5,095 nucleotides of DNA from assembly GCA_001507935.1 (NCBI GenBank), contig LGET01000123.1:1-5095 (forward strand). Direction: 5' to 3'. Below the pieces are notes generated by a model. The model saw only the letters and a program-made list of their open reading frames with translations, was not told where the DNA came from and searched no databases. The translations under genes were made by a program, and so were the position numbers. Every line of letters starts with the position of its first letter. The stretch's first letter is position 1. This DNA is from Thermococcales archaeon 44_46. Its GTDB lineage: Archaea; Methanobacteriota_B; Thermococci; Thermococcales; Thermococcaceae. Positions 1-5,039 of the stretch are shown here, in pieces.

Positions 1-57
1 CGGGAGGTAGGGGTAATTGGCCGAAGACCCGGCCAGAGGGGTCGAAGACCTGTTTGA
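1..57 (+). CDS. Possible C-terminal tail of TnpB (partial)
   Basis: Frame 1 is open from the window edge and stops at TGA 55-57, giving 18 Arg/Gly-rich residues ending in RRPV. In IS605 elements tnpB normally ends a little before the right-end hairpin, and here the stop would be 93 bases from the edge, which fits. The catalytic RuvC part of TnpB would be outside the window, so nothing diagnostic is visible. Frame 3 is also open, but it has no stop inside the element and reads into the flanking gene until 174-176, which makes it a poorer candidate. Frame 2 is closed at once. Confidence 0.3.
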   Translation, partial: REVGVIGRRPGQRGRRPV

Positions 58-150
58 GTTGGGCTTTAATGAAACCCCTCAAACCTCCCTGCCAATGGCG
101 AGGGGTTAACTCGTTGGAACCCTCGCCCTTCAGGGCGGGGAGGAGGTCAG
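52..150 (+). ncRNA. Putative omega-RNA (TnpB guide RNA scaffold), 3' part
   Basis: The end of an IS605-type element is where the TnpB guide RNA (omega-RNA/reRNA) is made, with the scaffold ending at the element edge and the guide copied from the flanking DNA. Three stems can be read. GTTTGAG (52-58) pairs with CTCAAAC (78-84), with GGG (61-63) opposite CCC (75-77). CCTCCCTGCC (84-93) pairs with GGCGGGGAGG (134-143) over ten positions with one G-U pair. Nested inside it, GGCGAGGG (97-104) pairs with CCCTCGCC (120-127). A local hairpin (124-128 with 133-137) competes with the last two. The 5' end may lie further left. Expression is not shown by the sequence. Confidence 0.5.
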
Positions 151-417
151 ACTCAAGCTCTCGTCAAGGCTCTTAAGGAGGGTTGGATTGCTGGAGCAGG
201 ATTAGACGTCTTTGAACAAGAACCACTACCCGAAAACCATGAATTGTTAAAATTGGATAATGTATTGCTGACGCCACACGTCGGATCTAATACAATAGAT
301 TGCAGAAGAAGAATGGCCATAGTAGCCGCAGAAGAAGTACTTCGGGTGCTTTATGGGAAAGAACCAAAATATCCTACGAATCCTGAAGTTAAGTGTGTGT
401 TGAAGGAGGGGAGGTAA
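151..417 (+). pseudogene. C-terminal fragment of a D-2-hydroxyacid dehydrogenase, cut by the IS element
   Basis: Eighty-eight codons are open from base 151 to TAA 415-417. The translation begins [19 protein letters not shown] and continues VFEQEPLP and [10 protein letters not shown]. This is the C-terminal part of the NAD(P)-binding domain of the D-isomer-specific 2-hydroxyacid dehydrogenases (glyoxylate/hydroxypyruvate reductase, phosphoglycerate dehydrogenase group). The Glu of the EQEP motif and the His of TPH are the usual catalytic Glu and His of this family. The GxGxxG nucleotide-binding motif, catalytic Arg and whole substrate-binding domain are missing, so the fragment cannot be an enzyme. 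Intact relatives read VDT-QALV at this place, so the element sits just before or within the Thr codon. The substrate cannot be told from the fragment. It probably headed an operon with the dehydrogenase that follows five bases later. Confidence 0.85.
410..415 (+). promoter_or_regulatory. Ribosome binding site GGAGGT of the Ldh2-family gene
   Basis: GGAGGT lies inside a longer purine tract (GGAGGGGAGGT, 405-415) that overlaps the end of the dehydrogenase fragment. From its GGT to GTG 422 there are six bases, and to GTG 419 only three. The other clear sites in this window have five to eight bases, which favours 422. Confidence 0.6.
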
Positions 418-421
418 AGTG

Positions 422-1468
422 GTGAATTACTTGAGATTTTCGAAGGATGAGTTGTATAGATTTGCAGTAGAGGCATTTACTAAAATAGGAATGCCCGAAG
501 AAGATACAAAGATAGTAGCCGACCATTTGGTTACAGCGAATTTAAGAGGCGTGGATTCACATGGAATAATTAGAGTTCCATATTATATCGATGGGGTAAA
601 AAAGGGACTAATCTTACCAAAATCAAAAATAACAATTGTTAAGGAGTCACCAGTTTCAGCGCTTATTGATGGGGGAAAAGGGTTTTGCATAGTAATTGGA
701 TACAAGGCAATGAAAATGGCAATAGAGAAAGCTAAAAAGTCAGGAGTAGGCATTGTTGGTGCTAAAAATCTTGGTCATGTAGGAATGTTAGCGTATTATA
801 CCAAAAAAATCGCTGAAGAAAAGTTAATAGGTTTTGCCTTTGCGAATGCTGTCGCTCGTGTTGTCCCATGGGGAGGAGCAGAAAAAGTCTTCGGCACAAA
901 CCCCTTAAGTTATGCATTTCCAGTAGATGAGAGGGAACCAGTAGTGTTTGACATTGCAACAAGTGCGACTGCTGGGTTTAAAGTTAAGTTGGCAGCTCTA
1001 AAAGGAGAGAAACTTCCCGAAGGAATTGCACTTGACAAAGATGGAAATCCCACAACTGATCCTAATAAAGCTTTCCCGGATGGTGCAATTTTACCTTTTG
1101 GTGGACATAAAGGATATGGATTTTCACTACTAGTTGAACTTCTTACATCCTCATTAATCGGAGGATTGCCAAGTACAGAAATTCCCCATCATGTAGTTGT
1201 CCAAGGAGGATTCTTTGTTATGGCAATAGACCCCACCTTATTTAGAGAATATGAGGAATATACAAAAGATGTCCAAAAGCTTATACAAAAAATCAAAAAC
1301 TCTAAACCGGCAAAGGGCTTTAAGGAGGTCTTACTTCCTGGAGAAATTGAAGAAAGAACGGCAAAAGAAAGATTAGAAAAAGGAATACCTCTTGATGAAG
1401 GAACCTTAAGGGAGCTAGAACAAATTGCAAAAGAGTTAGGTATTGAACCTCCAAGACCTCTTGATTAG
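422..1468 (+). CDS. Ldh2/MdhII-family NAD(P)H-dependent 2-hydroxyacid dehydrogenase
   Basis: This cytosolic oxidoreductase belongs to the malate/L-lactate/ureidoglycolate/sulfolactate dehydrogenase family (MdhII, LDH2), which interconverts 2-oxoacids and 2-hydroxyacids with NAD(P)H and is unrelated to Rossmann-type lactate dehydrogenases. Counted from GTG 419, the protein shows the family's LRGVDSHG motif with catalytic His48, the NLGH stretch with His120, GTNP at 159-162, DIATS at 178-182, GGHKGYG at 228-234, and the C-terminal LPGE...GIPLD pattern. Its length of about 348 residues is normal and I see no break. GTG 422 is preferred to GTG 419 for ribosome-site spacing. The exact substrate cannot be read from sequence. 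It follows the dehydrogenase remnant by a few bases, so it probably lost its original promoter when the element inserted, unless transcribed from the element or from a weak AT-rich spot near 362-373. A sampled block (421-480) is about 37% GC against 47% for 2221-2280, which hints at an acquired segment. Confidence 0.9.
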   Translation: MNYLRFSKDELYRFAVEAFTKIGMPEEDTKIVADHLVTANLRGVDSHGIIRVPYYIDGVKKGLILPKSKITIVKESPVSALIDGGKGFCIVIGYKAMKMAIEKAKKSGVGIVGAKNLGHVGMLAYYTKKIAEEKLIGFAFANAVARVVPWGGAEKVFGTNPLSYAFPVDEREPVVFDIATSATAGFKVKLAALKGEKLPEGIALDKDGNPTTDPNKAFPDGAILPFGGHKGYGFSLLVELLTSSLIGGLPSTEIPHHVVVQGGFFVMAIDPTLFREYEEYTKDVQKLIQKIKNSKPAKGFKEVLLPGEIEERTAKERLEKGIPLDEGTLRELEQIAKELGIEPPRPLD

Positions 1469-1470
1469 TA

Positions 1471-1489
1471 CTTTTTCCTTTTTATCTTT
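1471..1489 (+). terminator. T-rich terminator after the Ldh2-family gene
   Basis: Three bases after the TAG stop comes CTTTTTCCTTTTTATCTTT on the coding strand, with two runs of five T. Short oligo-T tracts just after a gene are the usual intrinsic termination signal in Thermococcales. No hairpin is needed or seen before it. Confidence 0.55.
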
Positions 1490-1536
1490 GCATGCTCCCA
1501 AGATAACTGAAGCATCACTTCCCGAAGCCATGCAAA
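1487..1536. repeat. 8-base inverted repeat TTTGCATG / CATGCAAA
   Basis: TTTGCATG (1487-1494) is exactly complementary to CATGCAAA (1529-1536), with 34 bases between. A smaller hairpin, CTTC-CC-GAAG, lies inside at about 1518-1527. The first arm overlaps the end of the T-rich terminator. It could be a chance pairing or a leftover of an element end. Confidence 0.35.
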
Positions 1537-1708
1537 CGAAGCAGGGAAAGCAGAAAAATTGGCTTTGTGTTTTCACAAGCAAACATCTGGTTGAGATAGT
1601 ATGCAAAAGGCTTAACAAGGCTTCAGGTGCTCATGAGGTTTGAAGATAGAATGGTTTACGTAAGGTTTAGAGGTGGAAGGAGTTGAAACATACAGAGTAA
1701 TCGCCCCC
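1490..1708. other. Gene-poor spacer, possibly with a decayed gene remnant
   Basis: This stretch separates a plus-strand gene from a convergent minus-strand gene and holds no gene I recognise. One plus-strand frame is open to TGA 1641-1643 and would give about 50 residues after the terminator, including KNWLCVFTSKHLVEIVCKR, but it has no start with a ribosome binding site. After that stop a short frame begins at ATG 1651 (MVYVRFRGGRS) and closes at once. The mixture could be a broken coding sequence or non-coding DNA. No tRNA, CRISPR repeat or C/D-box pattern was seen. Confidence 0.35.
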
Positions 1709-2539
1709 TTAAAATAATCCTTCACCTTGGAGGATTCCCAGCCTTTCATAAACTTCCTCCTCAATTTTCTCTGGGATTTTCGGTTTGGCAACCTTTTTTA
1801 GGGCTTTTTCCTTGCTGAGTAGCCCGTGTCTCACAAGAGCCGCAATCCTTCTTGTCTCAAAGCTGTAGCCGTGCTTTTCATAGTATCTCTTAAGTGCCGG
1901 TCCAAGAATCAGACAATTAGTTGTATAACCAGCAAGCTCTGGGAGTTTAAAGGGCAATTCTCTGAGAATCTCAAACCTCTCTTCTTCACTCATAAGGCTC
2001 AGCAGCCGGATTTGAACTATTCCGCCACTCATCAGCCTGTACGGATGATGACCAAAAGGAAGCTCATGCCCGGTTATTATATATTTTACACCTTTTTTCA
2101 GGGCGTATTTTCTAAGCTTCTCCATTGTCCTTGAGGAGCACCTTTTGCATGGGGATTTGCCTTTAAGGAGAGCTTCCCTAAAGATGTCGGAGTAATCATA
2201 GTGGAGAATCGTCAAGGGCACGTCGAGGTGTTTGGCTATTCTTTTTGCGTTCTCTATAGCTTCTCTCGCCATAAAGCCGTGGTCTATCATTACAGCTTCA
2301 ACATCAACGTTATATTTCTCTTTTGCAAGATAAAGGGCAGCCGTGCTGTCTTTACCACCTGAGAAAGCCACTATGGCTTTGTCCACTTTTCTCATCAGCT
2401 CCTCAAGCTCTGCCTTTATCTTCTCCTTATCCGGCTTGTGGGCTAAGTAATTGAGGCACTCTTTGCATAACGACCTTCCATCGACGATTTTTATCTTCGC
2501 TGTTCTTTCGTCATTTATGCAGAGGGAACATTTGAGCAT
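1709..2539 (-). CDS. PP-loop ATPase / adenine nucleotide alpha-hydrolase with zinc ribbon and TtuA-like cysteines
   Basis: This 276-residue protein begins with a CxxC...CxxC zinc ribbon (Cys4, Cys7, Cys25, Cys28), followed by an N-type ATP pyrophosphatase domain with the PP-loop SGGKDST at 60-66. Such enzymes adenylate their substrate, often a tRNA base, before sulfur or nitrogen transfer. Cys131 and Cys134 (PCKRC) and Cys209 (TTNC) repeat the CxxC plus distal Cys arrangement that holds a [4Fe-4S] cluster in the tRNA thiolases TtuA and TtcA. A TGHEL stretch (156-160) corresponds to the conserved GH segment. TtuA itself has a second C-terminal zinc finger that is absent here, so this is a related but different member, and the true substrate is unknown. 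The start has a GGTGAG site five bases upstream. It lies 18 bases after the radical SAM gene and is surely cotranscribed with it. The PP-loop family is certain; sulfur transfer is inference. Confidence 0.88.
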   Translation of the reverse strand: MLKCSLCINDERTAKIKIVDGRSLCKECLNYLAHKPDKEKIKAELEELMRKVDKAIVAFSGGKDSTAALYLAKEKYNVDVEAVMIDHGFMAREAIENAKRIAKHLDVPLTILHYDYSDIFREALLKGKSPCKRCSSRTMEKLRKYALKKGVKYIITGHELPFGHHPYRLMSGGIVQIRLLSLMSEEERFEILRELPFKLPELAGYTTNCLILGPALKRYYEKHGYSFETRRIAALVRHGLLSKEKALKKVAKPKIPEKIEEEVYERLGILQGEGLF

Positions 2540-2557
2540 TTTTGCTCACCACATTTC

Positions 2558-3472
2558 TTAAGGCTCTTCGAGCTGAAGCTTCTTTCTCTTTACTATCGGT
2601 GCCACGTCCCTTCCTATTCTTCTTGCGCTGAAGAGAGTTAGTGCGTCCATGGTTCTATAAATGGCAAGCTGGCAGCCACTTATCCTAACGTCTATGTATT
2701 TTTTAGCCTCCATTGCCGCCTTTAGGTATTCCCTTATGCTCTCTGCCCTTTCAAAGTCCAAACCTGCCTTTCTAAGCCTCTCCTCGTTGAGTTCGTGTAT
2801 GGTTAAGGGTTGGAACATCATCTCGTCAACTCCGAGGGAAGCCGCAAGCTCTGCTATTTTTGGAATATCCTCATCGTTTATCCCGGGCATGAAGATTGTC
2901 CTCACAACTGAGCGAACGGATTTGTCTGCCCCAACTATTCTGAGAGCGTTAACAACGTTGTCAAAGGTGTCTGCGTTGGTTATCATCTTGTGTTTTTCTC
3001 TGGTTGCGGCATCTAAACTAATCATCACCAGATCAAAGTCAAGCTTTTGCCAGAGCTCTTCGGTTAAGAGGGAGCCGTTTGTTTGCAGGTCTAATCTGGC
3101 ATTGGGGAAGCGCTCACGGAGCATCCTATTTACCTCAACTATTTTTGGACTCATGAGAGGCTCGCCATACTGGGAGACGGTAATTGCGTAAGGATCCTCC
3201 CACCCGTAGTAGCCGGGTTTTGGAGCTTTTCCGAGCTTTACGGCTACATTGGAGTAGCAGAATATACAGTCGTGGTTGCAAGCGGGAGTGAGCTCGTAAG
3301 AGGGATGATGAACTGGATTCTCTATGCTCAAATCTAAACCCTGACAGCCTTGGCAGTGAGTTGGAACGATTAAATCATCAATGAACTTCTTTAAGAGTCT
3401 CGCCTCTTTGTTTTCCAAAATTTCTGGCTCTATACCCATTTTCCTCGCAAATTCTTCCCAGCTGTATTTCAT
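2558..3472 (-). CDS. Radical SAM protein with an additional CxxC motif
   Basis: This 304-residue protein carries the canonical radical SAM cluster motif CNHDCIFC (Cys65, Cys69, Cys72), the YGEP stretch (102-105) that corresponds to the SAM-binding GGEP motif, and the strand motifs LDLQTNGSLL and VMISLDA typical of MoaA/NifB/PqqE-like members. It would cleave S-adenosylmethionine to a 5'-deoxyadenosyl radical. Before the core is HCQGCQG with Cys40 and Cys43, and after it SGCQ with Cys267. These three extra cysteines could bind an auxiliary iron-sulfur cluster, which is inference. It is not Taw1, whose cysteine spacing and flanks differ. I do not recognise the substrate. It is the first gene of a two-gene operon with the PP-loop ATPase, which makes RNA or cofactor modification the best guess. 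The ATG is preceded by GGTGAG with three bases between, a strong thermococcal site. Confidence 0.9.
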   Translation of the reverse strand: MKYSWEEFARKMGIEPEILENKEARLLKKFIDDLIVPTHCQGCQGLDLSIENPVHHPSYELTPACNHDCIFCYSNVAVKLGKAPKPGYYGWEDPYAITVSQYGEPLMSPKIVEVNRMLRERFPNARLDLQTNGSLLTEELWQKLDFDLVMISLDAATREKHKMITNADTFDNVVNALRIVGADKSVRSVVRTIFMPGINDEDIPKIAELAASLGVDEMMFQPLTIHELNEERLRKAGLDFERAESIREYLKAAMEAKKYIDVRISGCQLAIYRTMDALTLFSARRIGRDVAPIVKRKKLQLEEP

Positions 3473-3502
3473 TTTCTCACCGAGAGAGGATGTGGGAAAG
3501 CA

Positions 3503-3510
3503 TTAAAAAA
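3503..3510. promoter_or_regulatory. TATA-like box in the divergent region between the radical SAM gene and the 53-residue gene
   Basis: TTAAAAAA is the only TATA-like element in the 67 bases between the two divergent starts. It lies about 35 bases from the radical SAM ATG (3472) and about 33 from the small gene's ATG (3540). With transcription beginning roughly 25 bases from the box, either direction would work. On the plus strand GGGAAAG precedes it as a possible BRE. Which gene it serves, or whether it serves both, cannot be decided by reading. Confidence 0.4.
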
Positions 3511-3539
3511 CTTGACGCTTTTGAGCTCCTGGTGGTTTC

Positions 3540-3701
3540 ATGCAGCTGACAGTAAAAAGGAAGGCTTTCCTTGAAGAGATTCCAAAGGTTGTAGAAGAGC
3601 TCATTAAAGAATACGGGAGCCTGTTGAAAACCATAGAAATCAAAGAAGACGAGAAGGGCTGTTATACCATTTGGGCTACCTACGAAAGGCCTACTTCTTG
3701 A
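3540..3701 (+). CDS. Small conserved-looking protein of 53 residues, function unknown
   Basis: ATG 3540 to TGA 3699-3701 encodes 53 residues beginning MQLTVKRKAFLEEIPK. GGTGGT (3531-3536) lies three bases before the start, a spacing equal to that of the other sites here when counted from the first GGT. An in-frame stop at 3522-3524 rules out a longer version. The first half reads as an amphipathic, charged helix (about residues 7-29), and the second half as two short strands around an acidic turn (KTIEIKEDEKG then YTIWATYE), so a compact alpha-beta-beta fold is likely. It has one Cys (41) and no membrane segment or metal motif. It is divergent from the radical SAM gene and its last 11 bases overlap the end of taw2 on the other strand. 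I do not recognise a family. Ribosome site, charge pattern and fit between neighbours make it likely real. Confidence 0.7.
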   Translation: MQLTVKRKAFLEEIPKVVEELIKEYGSLLKTIEIKEDEKGCYTIWATYERPTS

Positions 3702-4536
3702 AAACCCTTATGTCCAGAACAACGTGCCACACTCCGGGAGCATAGCGTTTGAGTATTCTGCTCTCCAAAAGCTCGCTCTCGTATCCGTGTTCCCGCGCTA
3801 TTTTTTGGAAGGTCTCAAAGGGCTCCCTTGGCATCAGTCTCTCGGGAACGGTGTTGTGGTAGTGGATTATCGCTTCATCTTTTGCTATCTCCAGCGCTTT
3901 TGGAATGAATTCATGGGTTCTAACAACATAGCCCATCAAAATCCTATCCGCTATGTTCTCTCCTTTGAATTCTCTGTTGTCGATGTTGTAGGCTGTCATC
4001 CTGTCCTGGACTTTGTTGAGCTCTATATTCTCAACTAAGAATCTGAAAGTGTAAGGGCTCTTTTCGATTGCTATCACCCTAGCACCGCAGTGCTTTGCTA
4101 TGGGCAGGCTTAGATGTCCCACTCCGGCAAACATATCCACAACAAGCTCATCCGGCTTTGCAATGCTGGCCATTCTGACCCTTTCCTTGACGTTTGCAGG
4201 GGAGAACATAACTTTAGAGGCATCAAACTTGTAGAGAATTCCATTTTCCTTGTGAACTGTTATCGGATCATTGCCGTAGATTATCTCGTAGTTGGTCTCT
4301 CGGAATTCTCCTCCAATCCTTCCTTTCCGCAGGACTGTTTTGACACCCAGAACTTCCGCGTAGACCTTTGCAATCTCGTGTTTATACGGCAAAAGCTCAT
4401 CCCTCAGGGGAAGTATTAGAACATCCCCCAGCTGAACCCAGTGCTTTGGGAGAAGGTCAACTAACTCGGGAGGGAGGATTTTGCTCAATATCTCCCTTAT
4501 ACGGGGCTTTATAAGCTGGGTTCTTCTCTTTTTCAT
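3691..4536 (-). CDS. taw2: tRNA-Phe 4-demethylwyosine(37)-C7 aminocarboxypropyltransferase Taw2
   Basis: Taw2 (TYW2 in eukaryotes) transfers the 3-amino-3-carboxypropyl group of S-adenosylmethionine to C7 of 4-demethylwyosine at position 37 of tRNA-Phe, a middle step of wyosine-derivative synthesis after Trm5 and Taw1. Counted from ATG 4536, the 281-residue protein has FSPANVKERVRMA at 111-123, SAM motif I DMFAGVGHLSLPIA at 134-147, the ribose-binding acidic residue Glu158 in AIEKSPY, and MGYVVRTHEF at 201-210 where the Trm5 methyltransferases have an NLP-type motif. It closely matches Pyrococcus Taw2 (PH0793) as I remember it, which begins just before the KPRIREILSK segment. The frame stays open upstream to GTG 4671, adding 45 residues, but that stretch overlaps a promoter of the divergent gene. 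A BRE/TATA pair 29 bases before ATG 4536 suits a nearly leaderless message, as no ribosome site precedes this ATG. Start choice is moderately certain; function is strong. Confidence 0.88.
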   Translation of the reverse strand: MKKRRTQLIKPRIREILSKILPPELVDLLPKHWVQLGDVLILPLRDELLPYKHEIAKVYAEVLGVKTVLRKGRIGGEFRETNYEIIYGNDPITVHKENGILYKFDASKVMFSPANVKERVRMASIAKPDELVVDMFAGVGHLSLPIAKHCGARVIAIEKSPYTFRFLVENIELNKVQDRMTAYNIDNREFKGENIADRILMGYVVRTHEFIPKALEIAKDEAIIHYHNTVPERLMPREPFETFQKIAREHGYESELLESRILKRYAPGVWHVVLDIRVFKK

Positions 4537-4560
4537 ACTGAGGTAAGCTTCAAGAACTTC

Positions 4561-4575
4561 CTTAAAACTTTTTGG
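4561..4575 (-). promoter_or_regulatory. BRE/TATA promoter of taw2
   Basis: On the minus strand CCAAAAAGTTTTAAG reads as an A-rich BRE followed by a TATA-like box. The box centre is about 29 bases before ATG 4536, so transcription would begin at or within a few bases of the start codon. This supports the shorter taw2 reading. Confidence 0.45.
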
Positions 4576-4622
4576 TTTGTGAAGGTTCTTTTTCTTGGAT
4601 GGTAATTTCGGCAAAAAACGAT

Positions 4623-4639
4623 GGAAAAAGCTTAAAAAG
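4623..4639 (+). promoter_or_regulatory. BRE/TATA promoter of the gene at 4684
   Basis: GGAAAAAGCTTAAAAAG combines a purine-rich BRE with a TATA-like CTTAAAAA. The expected transcription start near 4660 would leave a leader of about 25 bases containing the GGAGGT site at 4673-4678, a normal thermococcal layout. It lies within the upstream extension of the taw2 frame and argues against that extension being translated. Confidence 0.5.
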
Positions 4640-4672
4640 GTGTATTCCCTAGGATTATTTGAGAACCTCACC

Positions 4673-4678
4673 GGAGGT
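4673..4678 (+). promoter_or_regulatory. Ribosome binding site GGAGGT deciding the start at 4684
   Basis: Five bases separate GGAGGT from TTG 4684 and eleven from ATG 4690. Other sites in the window have five to eight, so the TTG fits better on spacing, while the ATG is the stronger codon. Confidence 0.55.
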
Positions 4679-4683
4679 AGGGT

Positions 4684-5022
4684 TTGACAATGGATGATGA
4701 ATCCTCGAGTAGTAGTTTTTGGTTGAGCAAAATATTAAAATCCAGAAAGAAGGAAGGCATCATTGAGCAGAAAATAACGGAAGATGCCTACAGGGACTTG
4801 AAGGCTCTTCTAATGAGGGCCAAGCCGGATGTAGTCGGAGACAAGATAGTTCTCAAGCTACCAAACGGGACCGTGGAGCTTAGGAAAGATAAGCTCAAGG
4901 TAATTGCTGAGAACCAGGAACAAGCAGAGAAAATACTCAGGAATCTTCACCACTACTCGATGCCCCCCGGTTTGTGGCCTGCCTATGGTCTTAGCTATTC
5001 GATAAAGAGGGCTGTTTCATAG
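4684..5022 (+). CDS. Uncharacterised protein of 110-112 residues
   Basis: I do not recognise this protein. From TTG 4684 it has 112 residues, from ATG 4690 110. It opens with an acidic, serine-rich head (DDESSSSS, five Ser written with mixed codons, so not a simple DNA repeat), followed by a Lys/Arg-rich helix (KILKSRKKEG), a helical part around 34-47, a beta-hairpin-like DKIVLKLPNGTVELRKDKL (53-71), a second helix (75-88), and a conserved-looking end with HHYSMPPGLWPAYG (89-102). There is no signal peptide, membrane segment or metal-binding motif. The basic patches could suit nucleic acid or ribosome binding, which is only a guess. It is divergent from taw2 with its own promoter and ribosome binding site and is followed by a T-rich tract, so it is probably a single-gene unit. 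Confidence 0.8.
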   Translation: MTMDDESSSSSFWLSKILKSRKKEGIIEQKITEDAYRDLKALLMRAKPDVVGDKIVLKLPNGTVELRKDKLKVIAENQEQAEKILRNLHHYSMPPGLWPAYGLSYSIKRAVS

Positions 5023-5039
5023 GTAGTGATAAATGGAAC

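Larger units (their letters stand above)
1..150 (+). mobile_element. Right end of an IS200/IS605-type (TnpB) insertion sequence
   Basis: This GC-rich, strongly foldable tract carries no complete gene and ends in the hairpin CGCCC-TTCA-GGGCG (124-137) followed by GGGAGGAGGTCAG. A subterminal hairpin at the edge, with no inverted repeat, is the hallmark of IS200/IS605-family right ends, and the sequence resembles thermococcal elements of this kind as I remember them. The boundary is set by the next feature: at base 151 a dehydrogenase reading frame begins in mid-protein, so the junction lies at about 150/151. The rest of the element, including most of tnpB and any tnpA, would be to the left of the window. 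Family assignment is by structure and context, not by a search. Confidence 0.75.

Noticed and set aside
3..176. Frame 3 open reading across the element end as a TnpB tail
   Set aside because: It has no stop inside the element and reads out into the flanking gene, so it cannot be the element's own gene end; frame 1 stops inside the element.
1443..1643. 66-codon plus-strand frame overlapping the end of the Ldh2 gene
   Set aside because: It has no ribosome binding site, overlaps a firm gene in another frame and crosses its terminator; only its last part is noted as possible debris.
1681..1690. GTTGAAAC as a trace of a CRISPR repeat
   Set aside because: Only eight bases resemble a repeat end and no second copy or regular spacing exists in the window.
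2661..3191. 176-codon plus-strand frame opposite the radical SAM gene
   Set aside because: It is the antisense shadow of a clearly functional radical SAM protein and is hydrophobic and Ser-rich, as such shadows usually are.
2558..3472. Radical SAM gene as Taw1, given the nearby taw2
   Set aside because: The cysteine spacing, N-terminus and length differ from archaeal Taw1 as I know it, and the gene is cotranscribed with a PP-loop ATPase, not taw2.
3490..3549. 19-codon frame (MWESIKKLDAF...) leading into the 53-residue gene
   Set aside because: A purine-rich stretch precedes it, but it lies over the divergent promoter and is too short to support as a gene or leader peptide.
4694..4700. ATGATGA as the C box of a C/D-box sRNA
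   Set aside because: It lies in the first codons of the 4684 gene and no D box (CTGA) or internal C'/D' pair follows at a suitable distance.
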